Origin: Helicobacter sp. MIT 05-5293
GTDB taxonomy: Bacteria; Campylobacterota; Campylobacteria; Campylobacterales; Helicobacteraceae
Length of the DNA stretch: 64,000 nucleotides
Direction of reading: 5' to 3'
NCBI RefSeq assembly: GCF_000765665.2
Contig: NZ_JROZ02000005.1
Location: 49,348-113,347, forward strand
Part shown: positions 34,330-44,080 of the stretch, piece after piece
Position numbering within the stretch: the stretch's first letter is position 1
Layout: each line of letters opens with the position of its first letter
Translations under genes and position numbers: made by a program
The notes under the pieces: model-generated
Database searches by the model: none
Told to the model about the DNA's origin: nothing
What the model saw: only the letters and a program-made list of their open reading frames with translations

Positions 34330-35292
34330 TTAAAATTTTCTTAGAATCTTATTTTTAAACATCTTCACAAAGCCAAAAGCCCACACTAGCGCGTAGCGAA
34401 AGCCGACTTTGAAATGAAACCATTTGTTGAGATTGATTTCATTCGTGAATGTCAAATGCTCTTTGGGAGAAGCAAACTCAAAATCCACGACATTAGATTC
34501 AAAATTAAATGTATGCACACCTGTGCCATCAAAGCCAAAGTTACGCGTGTAGGAATATAAGCTCGGCCAAACGCACACTTTATCTTGACGATACAAAACA
34601 TGGGAGAGATGCAAATCCCACAAATTCCCCACCGTGTAGCCGTTAATAGAAGAATTGCGAATAGCAATCAAATGAAACCACGAAAGAATCGTGCCGATAA
34701 TCCAATGTTTCGGACTACGGACAAACCACGAAATATCCGCGTGAATCCAATCAATCTGCTCCCAGCGATCTTTCCACATTCCCCAGCCCCAGCTATGAAA
34801 CGCATAAGAAAAAAGCACATCGTGGGGGTATGTGCGGAGTGTCTTACTTTTGGTATTAGCGATTTGATGCGTAAAAGCAGTAACTGCCATCACGCGCTGA
34901 TTGTCTTGATAAAAGTTAAGCGCGTCATTCATATAGGAAAGGAAATAAGGGTGTGTTTGTATGTCATCTTCAAGCCCGATAAAACGATCGTATTGCTTAA
35001 AAATCAGCTCCCCATAGCTCAAAATCGAGCCTAAAATACCTAGATTCTGTTCTGCTTTGACAATATGCAAGGATTTAAACCCCTCTCCACTAAGAGAATC
35101 TAAATAATCCCGCACTTCTTGCACGCCTTTTGCGGCTTGCTCGTTTTTGGGTGCATCGGCAAAGATATAGACATCTGTCTTATCCGCTAAAACATTTTGT
35201 GCAAGGCATTGGATAGTTTTTTTGATTTTATCCACGCGATTATACGCGATAACGCAAACAGGGGCATAAGAGTGATGTTTAATGTCTTCCAA
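34330..35292 (-). CDS. Family 2-like glycosyltransferase
   Basis: 320 aa. A nucleotide-sugar-binding fold starts at APVCVIAYNRVDKIKKTI, with a DxD-like acidic triplet in FIGLEDDIQTHPYF (near residue 108) and SWGWGMWKDRW downstream, as in GNT-I/GT2-like enzymes. No membrane helix is clear except a weak C-terminal one. It probably adds a sugar to LPS, capsule or a glycan; acceptor unknown. It stands alone between the accessory island and lpxD, and could have come with the island. Confidence 0.75.
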   Translation of the reverse strand: MEDIKHHSYAPVCVIAYNRVDKIKKTIQCLAQNVLADKTDVYIFADAPKNEQAAKGVQEVRDYLDSLSGEGFKSLHIVKAEQNLGILGSILSYGELIFKQYDRFIGLEDDIQTHPYFLSYMNDALNFYQDNQRVMAVTAFTHQIANTKSKTLRTYPHDVLFSYAFHSWGWGMWKDRWEQIDWIHADISWFVRSPKHWIIGTILSWFHLIAIRNSSINGYTVGNLWDLHLSHVLYRQDKVCVWPSLYSYTRNFGFDGTGVHTFNFESNVVDFEFASPKEHLTFTNEINLNKWFHFKVGFRYALVWAFGFVKMFKNKILRKF

Positions 35293-35450
35293 AATTCTGA
35301 CCTTTCTTAATTGTTAGGGTTTATTGCAGTTAAAGAGAGGGATTATACTACAATTTGCCTAAAGTTATTGTGGGTTTATTGCCTGTAAATGTGTTATGAT
35401 TCTAAGAATCTATTTGGACAAAAGATTTTCACACATTATAAGGAGTTTTT

Positions 35451-36428
35451 ATGCTACTCTCTCAAGCCATCAAACAAACTTTTGAGGGGTATATGACGCT
35501 CGATTCAGAGATTAAAAAAGACTTTGAACTTTGCGGTATTGCTCCGCTTGAAAGTGCTAATGAAACACAGATTAGCTACATTGACCAAGACAAATACAGC
35601 CATAAGCTTGCGGATTCTCGTGCTGGAGCAGTGCTTTTGCGCAAAGAATTGCTTGATTGTGTGCCTCCTCATATCCAACCGCTTGTCGTTGATAATCCTC
35701 ATCTTGCTTTTGCACTACTTTCGCATTTGTTTGCGCGGAAAGGCTTTAGTGCGTGTGAGAATCCAAGCATTGATCCTCTCGCAAATATTGCTCCAAATGT
35801 CCATTTGGGTAAAAATGTCCGCATCGGTGCGCGGACGATTCTTATGCCGGGTGTGGTCATCGGGGATAATGTAGAAATCGGCGAACATTGCAAGATTTAT
35901 CCTAATGTCGTTATTTATCGTGATACTATCATCGGAAATCGTGTCAATATCCACGCAGGGTGTGTAATCGGCTGTGATGGCTTTGGCTACGCGCACACCA
36001 ATGACGGCAGACATATCAAAATTGAACACAATGGCATCGTGGTGATTGAAGATGATGTCGAACTCGGCGCAAACAATACGATTGATCGGGCTGTTTTTGG
36101 GCAAACATTGATAAAAAAAGGTGTAAAAATCGATAATCTCGTGCAAATTGGGCATAACTGCGTGGTTGGCGAACACAGCATTTTGGTATCACAAGTCGGA
36201 TTGGCAGGCTCTACCACTACCGGACGCAATGTCGTTATGGGTGGACAAGCCGGCACGGGTGGGCATATCCACATTGGAGATTTTGTGCAAGTAGCAGGCA
36301 GAGGTGCAGTCGGTAAGAATCTACCCCCACACACCAAATGGGGCGGACACCCGCTTATGGAGCTTGATGAATGGATGAAATTTTTTGTCTCTTTACGGCG
36401 AATGGTGAAAAAACAGAATCCAAAATAA
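35451..36428 (+). CDS. lpxD: UDP-3-O-acylglucosamine N-acyltransferase LpxD
   Basis: Third step of lipid A synthesis: adds the N-linked hydroxy-fatty acid to the UDP-glucosamine derivative. 325 aa. The N-terminal uridine-binding domain (to about 105) is followed by left-handed beta-helix hexapeptide repeats (VHLGKNVRIGARTILMPG), with the catalytic His in VQIGHNCVVGEHS (near residue 230), and a C-terminal helix. AAGGAG precedes the ATG. Stand-alone, as in many Campylobacterota. Confidence 0.93.
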   Translation: MLLSQAIKQTFEGYMTLDSEIKKDFELCGIAPLESANETQISYIDQDKYSHKLADSRAGAVLLRKELLDCVPPHIQPLVVDNPHLAFALLSHLFARKGFSACENPSIDPLANIAPNVHLGKNVRIGARTILMPGVVIGDNVEIGEHCKIYPNVVIYRDTIIGNRVNIHAGCVIGCDGFGYAHTNDGRHIKIEHNGIVVIEDDVELGANNTIDRAVFGQTLIKKGVKIDNLVQIGHNCVVGEHSILVSQVGLAGSTTTGRNVVMGGQAGTGGHIHIGDFVQVAGRGAVGKNLPPHTKWGGHPLMELDEWMKFFVSLRRMVKKQNPK

Positions 36429-36534
36429 TTTTAATTTTATTTTACTTTTTATTTTTTGATGCGATAATGACATTTTACAAAAATGCGTTTCTGTTATTGC
36501 GAGATTCTAAAATCTATAAAATAAGGGCATCATA

Positions 36535-38865
36535 ATGACACTTTCACAAGCCTTTTTTCATACTATTTACGCTCTTGCTACACCTGATATTAAGCCATTA
36601 GAGCGCATCAATATCCCGCCAGAGATAATTGCTTCTCCTCAATCTCTTGCGATTTTATTATCGCTTAATAATGACAATTTCGCGCTATACTCGCAAACAC
36701 CGAGTTTTCTTCAAATCTTTTCTCATCTTAAAGATTCTAATCCCAAAATCCCACTTGAACTCACTCTCCAAACAATACAAACACTCCAATATCAGCTTTT
36801 AGAATCTCTTCAAGAGCAACACATACATTTTGAAGAACTCCTGCCTCATTTTGTGCAGCTTAACCTTGCAACAATTCTTAGCAATGATGAGATTCAAAAC
36901 CTTGCGAGCTTGAGCCAACGCGCCGCGCCTACACATACAGAATCTGATAGCAATAATGCACAGATTCAACAAATGTCCCTAAAGACTTTAAACCAAAATT
37001 TTCACACCCTATCCCTTGCGCTCACGCATCTTTTGCCACAAAGTTTGCAAGATAAATTAGAATCTATCACTAACGACTTGCAACATCAAAAATTTTCTAT
37101 CGGCATTACCGGAGTGCTTAGCGCAGGGAAAAGCACCTTTTTAAACGCGCTTTTGGGTGAGGAGATTCTTGGAAGCTCAAGTGTGCCAGAGACGGCTAAC
37201 CTTACGATTTTACGCTTTGGTGAAACGATGCACGCACGCGTGCATTTTTGGAAAGAAGAACAATGGAGCGAACTTCATCATTTGAGCCAACACGATACAA
37301 ATATCAAAGCATTTCTTGAAGAGAGTGAAAATATTTTTGGCACATCGCTCAAAGAATACATCACAAAAGAGGGGACTACACGCGATATACAGGCATCAGA
37401 ACTCGCCACTTACACCTCTGCCAATCACCCGAGCAAATTCTGCAATCTGATTCAAGAAGTCGAGCTTTTTACGCCGCTAAAATTCCTTCAAAATGGCGTT
37501 GAGATTGTCGATACACCCGGTTTAGATGACCCTATCACCAAACGAGAAGAAATCACGCGAGACTATATCCAAAAATGCGACTTGCTCATACATATTATGA
37601 ATGCGAGCTGTGCTGCAACACAGATTGATATTGATTTTATTTTAGAATCTCTCTTGGAGCAAAATATTTCACGATTGCTCGTGGTGCTTACACGCATTGA
37701 TTTGCTCACCCCCAAAGAGCTTCAAGCATCGCTTGATTACACCAAACAAAGCCTTATCACGCAACTCAAAAAAGCACATTATAAAGGCGATATACAAGCG
37801 GTGATAGAGAGAATCGACTTTATCCCACTCGCAGGATACACTGCTCTGCTTTATCGCACCAACCGAGAGCAAGAGGCAGCTCAAAGCGGGATTTCACTCC
37901 AACAAAGCGGGATTCTCGCTATTGAAAACTATCTTGATAAAATGCTTTTGGGTGAAGACAGCCTAAAACACAAAGACATTTTGTATCTCGCCTACAAGGC
38001 AATGGAAAAACTTACTCAAGAAGCCCTTGATTTATTGACATTAAAATCCAAACTCCTTAATACAGACAAGGCGGAGCTAGAAAATTTTATTGCGCAAGTG
38101 AGTGCGCAAAATGAAGAGCTTTCTCACTCACTTTTAAATCTCAAAAATCACTTTGAATCCCAGCTTGATGAGCTTAAAGCCTTTCTCGTATCCTTAGAAC
38201 ATTTTATCGACAACACCTTAGAGAGTGCAAAAAACCAACTTAAAGATACATTTTTCGGTGATATTGCCTATGCCTACGCGCAAGGACAAAAACCTTCTTT
38301 AGAATCTTTATCGCCGATGATAGAAGTCGGCATCAAGGATTGCTTTGCCAATGTGGGACGCGAATACAAATACAAACTAGGCAAAAAAATCGCCCAACTC
38401 ACACAAATAGGAGAACAAAGCATACAAGAAACACAGGCTTTAGCAAAATTGCAACCCCCTCACATTCATTTCCAACTCACAAAAGAACAGCTCACACAAA
38501 GCACACACACGCTTTTACAAGCCTTACCCTCACTCATACAATCGCATTCTAAATCTAATCAAAATGCACTTAGCATCAAGCTTGACGCGCTATTTGGGGA
38601 AGCATTTGCGCATTTTGGGAATCGCTGTCGGGAAAAAAGTATTGAGATTAAAGAGGCATTTTTGACATATTTTGATAGTATTGCACTTGTGCATCAATCC
38701 CACATACAATCACAAATCGACCACAAACAAGCCATACTTGATGATGCGCTTAAACAAAAAGATTGCAGTGATGTTGAGAATCTAAAAAACACACTTTTGA
38801 GCCAACAAACGCAATTAGAAAATATCCATACGCAGATTCTATCGCATTTGCAATCTCTTACATAA
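36535..38865 (+). CDS. Dynamin-like GTPase 1
   Basis: 776 aa. After about 180 helical residues comes a GTPase domain: P-loop GVLSAGKSTFLNALLG (near 195), G3 IVDTPGLDDP, G4 LTRID. Long helical and coiled-coil stalk regions follow, with a weakly hydrophobic stretch near 610. It resembles the bacterial dynamin-like protein pair of Campylobacter (DLP1/DLP2), which can tether or remodel membranes. The second GTPase gene follows after 26 bases. The two share 38 identical bases at the P-loop. A membrane-remodelling role is inferred from the family. Confidence 0.82.
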   Translation: MTLSQAFFHTIYALATPDIKPLERINIPPEIIASPQSLAILLSLNNDNFALYSQTPSFLQIFSHLKDSNPKIPLELTLQTIQTLQYQLLESLQEQHIHFEELLPHFVQLNLATILSNDEIQNLASLSQRAAPTHTESDSNNAQIQQMSLKTLNQNFHTLSLALTHLLPQSLQDKLESITNDLQHQKFSIGITGVLSAGKSTFLNALLGEEILGSSSVPETANLTILRFGETMHARVHFWKEEQWSELHHLSQHDTNIKAFLEESENIFGTSLKEYITKEGTTRDIQASELATYTSANHPSKFCNLIQEVELFTPLKFLQNGVEIVDTPGLDDPITKREEITRDYIQKCDLLIHIMNASCAATQIDIDFILESLLEQNISRLLVVLTRIDLLTPKELQASLDYTKQSLITQLKKAHYKGDIQAVIERIDFIPLAGYTALLYRTNREQEAAQSGISLQQSGILAIENYLDKMLLGEDSLKHKDILYLAYKAMEKLTQEALDLLTLKSKLLNTDKAELENFIAQVSAQNEELSHSLLNLKNHFESQLDELKAFLVSLEHFIDNTLESAKNQLKDTFFGDIAYAYAQGQKPSLESLSPMIEVGIKDCFANVGREYKYKLGKKIAQLTQIGEQSIQETQALAKLQPPHIHFQLTKEQLTQSTHTLLQALPSLIQSHSKSNQNALSIKLDALFGEAFAHFGNRCREKSIEIKEAFLTYFDSIALVHQSHIQSQIDHKQAILDDALKQKDCSDVENLKNTLLSQQTQLENIHTQILSHLQSLT

Positions 38866-38891
38866 TTTTATCTTTGGACAAAGGAAATATA

Positions 38892-40799
38892 ATGTATCAA
38901 GATAATAATTTACTTGAATGCTTTATTCAAGAATGCCTCACTATTAAAGATCAAAAACTTTTCAGTGATAATCCTCTATACGCGCTGATTGCAAAGGCGC
39001 GTTACGCACTTGCACAAAGTTTAGGCGAGGAAAATGACACTCTTGAGAAACTTTCTCAAAGCATCAACGAACCGATGAAAATTGCTATTATCGGACAATT
39101 TAGTAGCGGGAAAAGCACCTTTTTAAACGCGCTTTTGGGTGAGGAAATCTTGCCTAGCGGTATTACACCCGTTACGGCAAAAGTATGCCAAATCAGCTAT
39201 GGTGAGGAAAAAGCTCTTGAGATTCACTACAAAAATGGGCGAAGTATTTTTAAGCACATTAGCTTTCTCAATGAAGTGAGCGATCTTGAAAATGCCAAAA
39301 TCTCACACTATCAGCTCTTTCTCCCACTTGAATTGCTTAAAACGATTAGTTTTTTAGACACGCCCGGATTCAATTCTCAAAATCAAAGCGACACCGATAC
39401 CACAAATGCTGTGCTTGAAGAAGTCGATGGGATAATATGGCTGACACTGATTGACAATGTCGGCAAAAACAGCGAAAAAATGATTTTGCAAGAGCATATC
39501 AAACGTTACGCGAGCAAAAGCCTGTGCGTGCTTAACCAAAAAGACCGCCTCAAACACCAAAGTGAAATTGACACGAGTTTGGATTATGCTAAAAAAGCAT
39601 TTGCGGGACTTTTTGAAGATGTGATTGCTATTTCTGCCAAAAACGCACTCAAGGCAAAACAAGCAGAATCTCCGCTTTCTCAAACTCTCCAAGAAGATTC
39701 TAATATCCAAGCAGTGATAGATTTTCTCCATACGCATATTTATCCCTTAGCACAAGAAGCGAAAACTTACAGAATCTGCACACAACTAAGATTTTTGCTC
39801 CTTTCACACGCTCGCAAGATTCAACGCTCTTATTTTTCGTTGAAAAATCTTTGTGCGATTTTGCGTGCGCATAATGATGAGATTTACCATTTAGGGGAAC
39901 AAAGTGTGTTTTTTCAACACTTCCCCACGCTCTTTACGACTTTAGAATCTCATCTTGATTCACTGACCCAGCATATCTATAATGCGCTTGAGAGACGCGA
40001 AGAAACTTTTGAACGAGAAGATAAAAAATTTGGAATCAAAAGCAAAAATACTTACACCAAAGCTGTTACTTTCCTCCCTAAGGACCGCGTGATTAGTGAG
40101 CTTAACAATACAGATTCACCTTTATACAAGGAATTTATCAAGCTAGGCTTTGAAATCACGCAAACGGGTGAGGAATTTGAAGACTTTATACATTCACAAA
40201 CTTCTCAACTACAAAATAAACTCACACTTTGGCTACAAGACTATCATCGTATTGATACACCTAATGCACCGCTTCTCCAAAGCTTGATTCAAGATGATTT
40301 GAATCCTGCGCGTCTTGTCCAAATGGGCTTTTTATCGCAGATTCTTAATGATTATGAAGCACTCAATGCGCGTCATTGTGCAAAACTTGATGCTCAACTT
40401 GCACTTTTGCGCAACCTCATCACGCTTCAATACACGAATGCAACGACCATTTGCGCCCTTCAGATTCACACTGATATTCAAGAAGCTTTAAACAAACACC
40501 GCAAAAGCCCTGACACGCTCCCTCTCTTTAACCCGACACTTGAAAATATTCGCGATGGATTGAATCTAGGCTTTCATTTTTCTTTCTTGCAAGAGAGACT
40601 ATCTTTGACTTCGCCCCTACACAAGAAATCATTATGGGAATTTTCGCAAGAAATGAAAACACTATGTGAAGAAAAATGCCAAATGATTAATCAATGGAGA
40701 GATTCCAAAAGACACAAATGCCGCATTCTCAATGATTGTGCAAAAGAAATTAAGATGTTTTGGAAGGATTCTTCAAAAACAAAAAAATCAGCGCACTGA
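38892..40799 (+). CDS. Dynamin-like GTPase 2
   Basis: About 635 aa from the ATG at 38892, which has AAGGAAA before it; an in-frame TTG at 38874 is less likely. The GTPase domain is at the N-terminus: GQFSSGKSTFLNALLG (near residue 70), G3 LDTPGFNSQ and G4 NQKDR. A helical stalk follows. It forms a pair with the preceding gene, as with BDLP partners that assemble as hetero-oligomers. Its 3' end overlaps the convergent MFS gene by 50 bases, so both transcripts are antisense there. Confidence 0.82.
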   Translation: MYQDNNLLECFIQECLTIKDQKLFSDNPLYALIAKARYALAQSLGEENDTLEKLSQSINEPMKIAIIGQFSSGKSTFLNALLGEEILPSGITPVTAKVCQISYGEEKALEIHYKNGRSIFKHISFLNEVSDLENAKISHYQLFLPLELLKTISFLDTPGFNSQNQSDTDTTNAVLEEVDGIIWLTLIDNVGKNSEKMILQEHIKRYASKSLCVLNQKDRLKHQSEIDTSLDYAKKAFAGLFEDVIAISAKNALKAKQAESPLSQTLQEDSNIQAVIDFLHTHIYPLAQEAKTYRICTQLRFLLLSHARKIQRSYFSLKNLCAILRAHNDEIYHLGEQSVFFQHFPTLFTTLESHLDSLTQHIYNALERREETFEREDKKFGIKSKNTYTKAVTFLPKDRVISELNNTDSPLYKEFIKLGFEITQTGEEFEDFIHSQTSQLQNKLTLWLQDYHRIDTPNAPLLQSLIQDDLNPARLVQMGFLSQILNDYEALNARHCAKLDAQLALLRNLITLQYTNATTICALQIHTDIQEALNKHRKSPDTLPLFNPTLENIRDGLNLGFHFSFLQERLSLTSPLHKKSLWEFSQEMKTLCEEKCQMINQWRDSKRHKCRILNDCAKEIKMFWKDSSKTKKSAH

Positions 40800-41985
40800 C
40801 AAAGACAATCACGGCATTCACACCAAACATCATTTCCATTCCTCCAAATCTCACAAGCGGTTGTGTGAGCAATGGAGAGCAAAACTGCCCCATAAAAAGA
40901 CTTGCCGATAAGAATCCTAACGCTCTCGCTCGTTCGTATTCCTTAGCAACACTCAAAAGCCATGAGGTATTATTCACCATAATGATGCCATTTCCTAGCC
41001 CCACTAAAGCCAACGAAAAAAGCACAACCTCATAAGTATGAAACACGCTAATAAGCATAAACCCTGTGCCGATAAGCATCAATGACATAAAATATAATTT
41101 AAAAACGCTAAATCGCTGACGCAAACGCGGATAAAATAAAGAAATGATTGCTGTGCAAATCGAATTCACTGCCAAACTCACGCCGACAAGATCGCCGCTT
41201 TTGCCAAGATACTGCGTGATAAAATGAGGAATCTGGGTAGGAGTAACATAAAACATACTCATTGCGTAAAAACAAAAAGCATAAATAGGCACAAAAGACC
41301 AAAAATGAAATTTTTGCTCTGTGGCATTTGTCGCAGAATGCTCGGATTGAGATTCAGTATGAATTTGTGTATTATCCCTTGGCGGCTCAAAAAGCATCAA
41401 ATACGCAATAAGCAAAATAGGTAATCCTGACAAATATACTAAAAAGGGGTATCGCCAATCAATATCACTCAAGAATCCGCCCAACATTAAAAAGATTGAC
41501 CCGCCTCCTGCCATAAAAAAGCCCTGCAAACCTAATGCCTTTTCGCGTTTCGCACCTTGATAATAATCCCCTATCAACGCGCTAATCCCTGTCATCACAA
41601 AAGCCGTAGCGATACCAAAAATCGCACGCGAGATAAGAATCCAATAAATATTCCCTTCCAATAAGAATCCACTCGCACCGGCGATACTCCACAACAAAAT
41701 AGCAGGATAAATGAACTTCAAACGCCCGTATCGCTCCAATAAGAATCCACTGATAGGAGCAAAAAAGCATACAAATAAAGCTGGGAGCGTAAGCACAAAT
41801 TTTGAAAGCATATCAATATGAGGCACAGCATCAAAATGTTTCTCAAGAAGCGGAAGAGAAGCAGCGATAATTGTGCCGCCAAGCACCGTCATTGAGGCAG
41901 CTGAAAAAAGTGCAAACTGCACCCATTTAGAATCGGCGAGATTCTGACGCTGCTGGGGAGTCATTGCGGAAATATTTCTAGGCAT
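40750..41985 (-). CDS. Major facilitator superfamily transporter
   Basis: About 411 aa with 12 predicted membrane helices. The MFS loop motif appears as GFLLERYGRLKF between helices 2 and 3, and SALIGDYYQGAKREKALGL after helix 4. It resembles drug/proton antiporters of the Bcr/CmlA and YnfM-like groups. The ATG at 41985 has GGAGG five bases upstream; an in-frame TTG at 41997 is not needed. The substrate cannot be told. It is convergent with and overlaps the second dynamin-like gene. Confidence 0.8.
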   Translation of the reverse strand: MPRNISAMTPQQRQNLADSKWVQFALFSAASMTVLGGTIIAASLPLLEKHFDAVPHIDMLSKFVLTLPALFVCFFAPISGFLLERYGRLKFIYPAILLWSIAGASGFLLEGNIYWILISRAIFGIATAFVMTGISALIGDYYQGAKREKALGLQGFFMAGGGSIFLMLGGFLSDIDWRYPFLVYLSGLPILLIAYLMLFEPPRDNTQIHTESQSEHSATNATEQKFHFWSFVPIYAFCFYAMSMFYVTPTQIPHFITQYLGKSGDLVGVSLAVNSICTAIISLFYPRLRQRFSVFKLYFMSLMLIGTGFMLISVFHTYEVVLFSLALVGLGNGIIMVNNTSWLLSVAKEYERARALGFLSASLFMGQFCSPLLTQPLVRFGGMEMMFGVNAVIVFVSALIFLFLKNPSKTS

Positions 41986-42099
41986 TACAACCTCCAAAAT
42001 TTATAAAACTTACAATATGAATAGGCTTTGAGAATCGTTAAGTTGGTTAAAGATTGTAATACTTTTTTTTAAACATAAAAAAGCATCTTGGGGGGAAAT

Positions 42100-43422
42100 T
42101 TAACTTGATTGTTCGATTTTGCTTTTAATATTCTCTACGATAGATTTTGTCGTGAGATTCTCATTCATCTCTGTTTCAATTGCTTTCATCGCCTTGCTGA
42201 TTGCGCTGTGATCTTTCATACCGAGATTCTTAGCAAGTATGGGTGTTGAATTAAGCGTCAAAGAACGCGCGAGATAAATCACAATGCGTCTAGCAAACAC
42301 GATATTCCTACTGCGCTCTTTGGAAACAATCTCACTAGGTTTGATATTGAGCTCTTTGCTCACCGTTTTGATGATATTCTCTAAAGTAATCCCTTCAAGA
42401 TTTTCAGTCTGATAATTCCGCAATACATTTTTAGCGATTTTAATCAAACTGCCCTCTGGAGAAAGGCTTGATTGGACATTAATTGTAGCGAGAATCCCCT
42501 CAAGCTGACGGACATTGTTATGAATATTTGAGGCAATATAGCTGATTGTCTCGGCATCAAGACTGATATGATTGATTGCGCATTTGGATTTGATGATAGA
42601 AATCTTTGTCTCAAGCTCTGGACTCGTGATTTCTGCCATATTACCCCACTCAAAACGCGAACGCAAACGATCTTCTAACCCTTTAATCTCTTTAGGCGGC
42701 TTATCACTAGTAATCACAATTTGCTTTTTGCAATTGTATAATTCATTAAAAGTATGGAGCATTTCCTCCTGCACACCCTCTTTACCACCAAAAAATTGCA
42801 CATCATCAATCAAGAGATAATCACACTTGCGGTATTTATCTCGAAAACTATCCATTGTGCCGCGTTTAAGCTTCGTCAAAAAATCATTCAAAAAATTTTC
42901 AGAAGTCGTATAAAGGACATTTTTATTACAATCTTTTGCATAATTTCCTATCGCATTGATAAGATGCGTTTTGCCCACGCCTGATTGCCCATAAAAAAGC
43001 ACCGGATTATAGGCAGTCGCTTGTTCTTTTACAATCATTTTTGCAACGGTATAGGCATGCTCATTACTCTTACCCACAATAAAATTTTCAAATGTATAAA
43101 AGGGATTAAGCGAAAAAGAATTACTTGAAGCGATGAGTATATTTTTATTGTTTTTTAAACTTTTCACATTTTCTTTTTTTTCTTTCACTTTGATGTGAAT
43201 AATTGGCTTTACTCCATTAGGATTTGCCTCTTTAAACAAATCCGCAATTATTTCTAAATAGTTACTTTTTATCCAATCTGCCACAAAAATATTTGGCACA
43301 TAAAATACCTCTATATCTGATCTAGAGGCATCTTCATCATATTCCATTAATGAAATATAAGAATCATACTCGGATTGATTAAGCTTAGTTTTAAGTTTAT
43401 TTAATATATCATCTATCAGCAA
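42100..43422 (-). CDS. dnaA: Chromosomal replication initiator DnaA
   Basis: 440 aa. Domain I is N-terminal; the AAA+ domain has Walker A GQSGVGKTH (near 147), Walker B YLLIDDVQFF and sensor regions. Domain IV ends with the DNA-binding helix and signature (MKDHSAISKAMKAIE). It starts at a TTG (43422) with GAGGAA five bases before. Diverges from ruvC across a 150-bp gap with TTCACA-type sites. In this genome it lies about 13 kb from dnaN rather than beside it. Confidence 0.93.
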   Translation of the reverse strand: MLIDDILNKLKTKLNQSEYDSYISLMEYDEDASRSDIEVFYVPNIFVADWIKSNYLEIIADLFKEANPNGVKPIIHIKVKEKKENVKSLKNNKNILIASSNSFSLNPFYTFENFIVGKSNEHAYTVAKMIVKEQATAYNPVLFYGQSGVGKTHLINAIGNYAKDCNKNVLYTTSENFLNDFLTKLKRGTMDSFRDKYRKCDYLLIDDVQFFGGKEGVQEEMLHTFNELYNCKKQIVITSDKPPKEIKGLEDRLRSRFEWGNMAEITSPELETKISIIKSKCAINHISLDAETISYIASNIHNNVRQLEGILATINVQSSLSPEGSLIKIAKNVLRNYQTENLEGITLENIIKTVSKELNIKPSEIVSKERSRNIVFARRIVIYLARSLTLNSTPILAKNLGMKDHSAISKAMKAIETEMNENLTTKSIVENIKSKIEQSS

Positions 43423-43454
43423 TTTTGTTCCTCATTTTATGGGATAGAATCTAC

Positions 43455-43482
43455 AATTCACAATGTGAAAAAAATGTGAAAA
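43455..43482. promoter_or_regulatory. DnaA-box-like sites between dnaA and ruvC
   Basis: AATTCACA (43455-43462) faces TGTGAA (43464-43469), and a second TGTGAA lies at 43475-43480. The TTCACA core is that of Helicobacter DnaA boxes. The short gap (43423-43572) is AT-rich, so it may be part of oriC or serve dnaA autoregulation. Confidence 0.45.
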
Positions 43483-43572
43483 CATAAATATTTTTTTAAC
43501 TCATTGATTTATGGACACGGAATAATGCAAAAGCAAAATCATAATACAAAAATATTTAATTTGGATTAAATT

Positions 43573-44064
43573 TTGAACATTTTAGGCATTGACCCCGGAA
43601 GTAGAAATTGTGGCTATGCAGTATTGCATTGTGGATCAAATGGGCTTAATCTGCTTGAAGCAGGGATTATTAAAATCAAAGAGCGTATTTTGCAAGATCA
43701 GATTCTTGAATTTGTGGAGGGTATTGATTTGGTGCTAAAAAGTTTTACCATTGATGAGGTGGCGATTGAGGATATATTTTTTGCCTACAATCCCAAAACC
43801 GTTATCAAACTTGCCCAATTTCGTGGGGCATTAAGCCTCAAGATTCTTCAAGAATTAGGAAACTTCAGCGAATACACACCTTTACAAGTCAAAAAAGCCC
43901 TCACCGGCAATGGAAAAGCAGACAAACAGCAAGTCGCTTTTATGGTCAAGCGGATTCTAGGTATCAAAGGCGACATCAAGCCTCTTGACATCACGGACGC
44001 CATTGCGATTGCTATCACCCATTCCCAACGCATTGGGCTTAAATCCCCAAAAAACCCTCTCTAA
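43573..44064 (+). CDS. ruvC: Holliday junction endonuclease RuvC
   Basis: Resolves Holliday junctions with RuvAB. 163 aa. Starts at a TTG; the protein begins directly with [15 protein letters not shown], the catalytic Asp in GIDPGS. Later acidic residues are in [12 protein letters not shown] and near the C-terminus in [11 protein letters not shown]. The standard RuvC length and start support the TTG. Its 3' end is close to the next gene, the first of the MSHA/Cts-like cluster. Confidence 0.93.
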   Translation: MNILGIDPGSRNCGYAVLHCGSNGLNLLEAGIIKIKERILQDQILEFVEGIDLVLKSFTIDEVAIEDIFFAYNPKTVIKLAQFRGALSLKILQELGNFSEYTPLQVKKALTGNGKADKQQVAFMVKRILGIKGDIKPLDITDAIAIAITHSQRIGLKSPKNPL

Positions 44065-44080
44065 GCAAAAGCAGATTCTG

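Noticed and set aside
40750..40799. Overlap of the second dynamin-like gene with the MFS gene as a sign of a frameshift
   Set aside because: Both proteins have normal ends; short convergent overlaps also occur at thyX/lipoprotein and folK/receptor in this window.
42061..42095. T-run and G6 after dnaA as a phase-variable tract
   Set aside because: Short, outside any gene, and the T-run fits ordinary intergenic AT-rich sequence.
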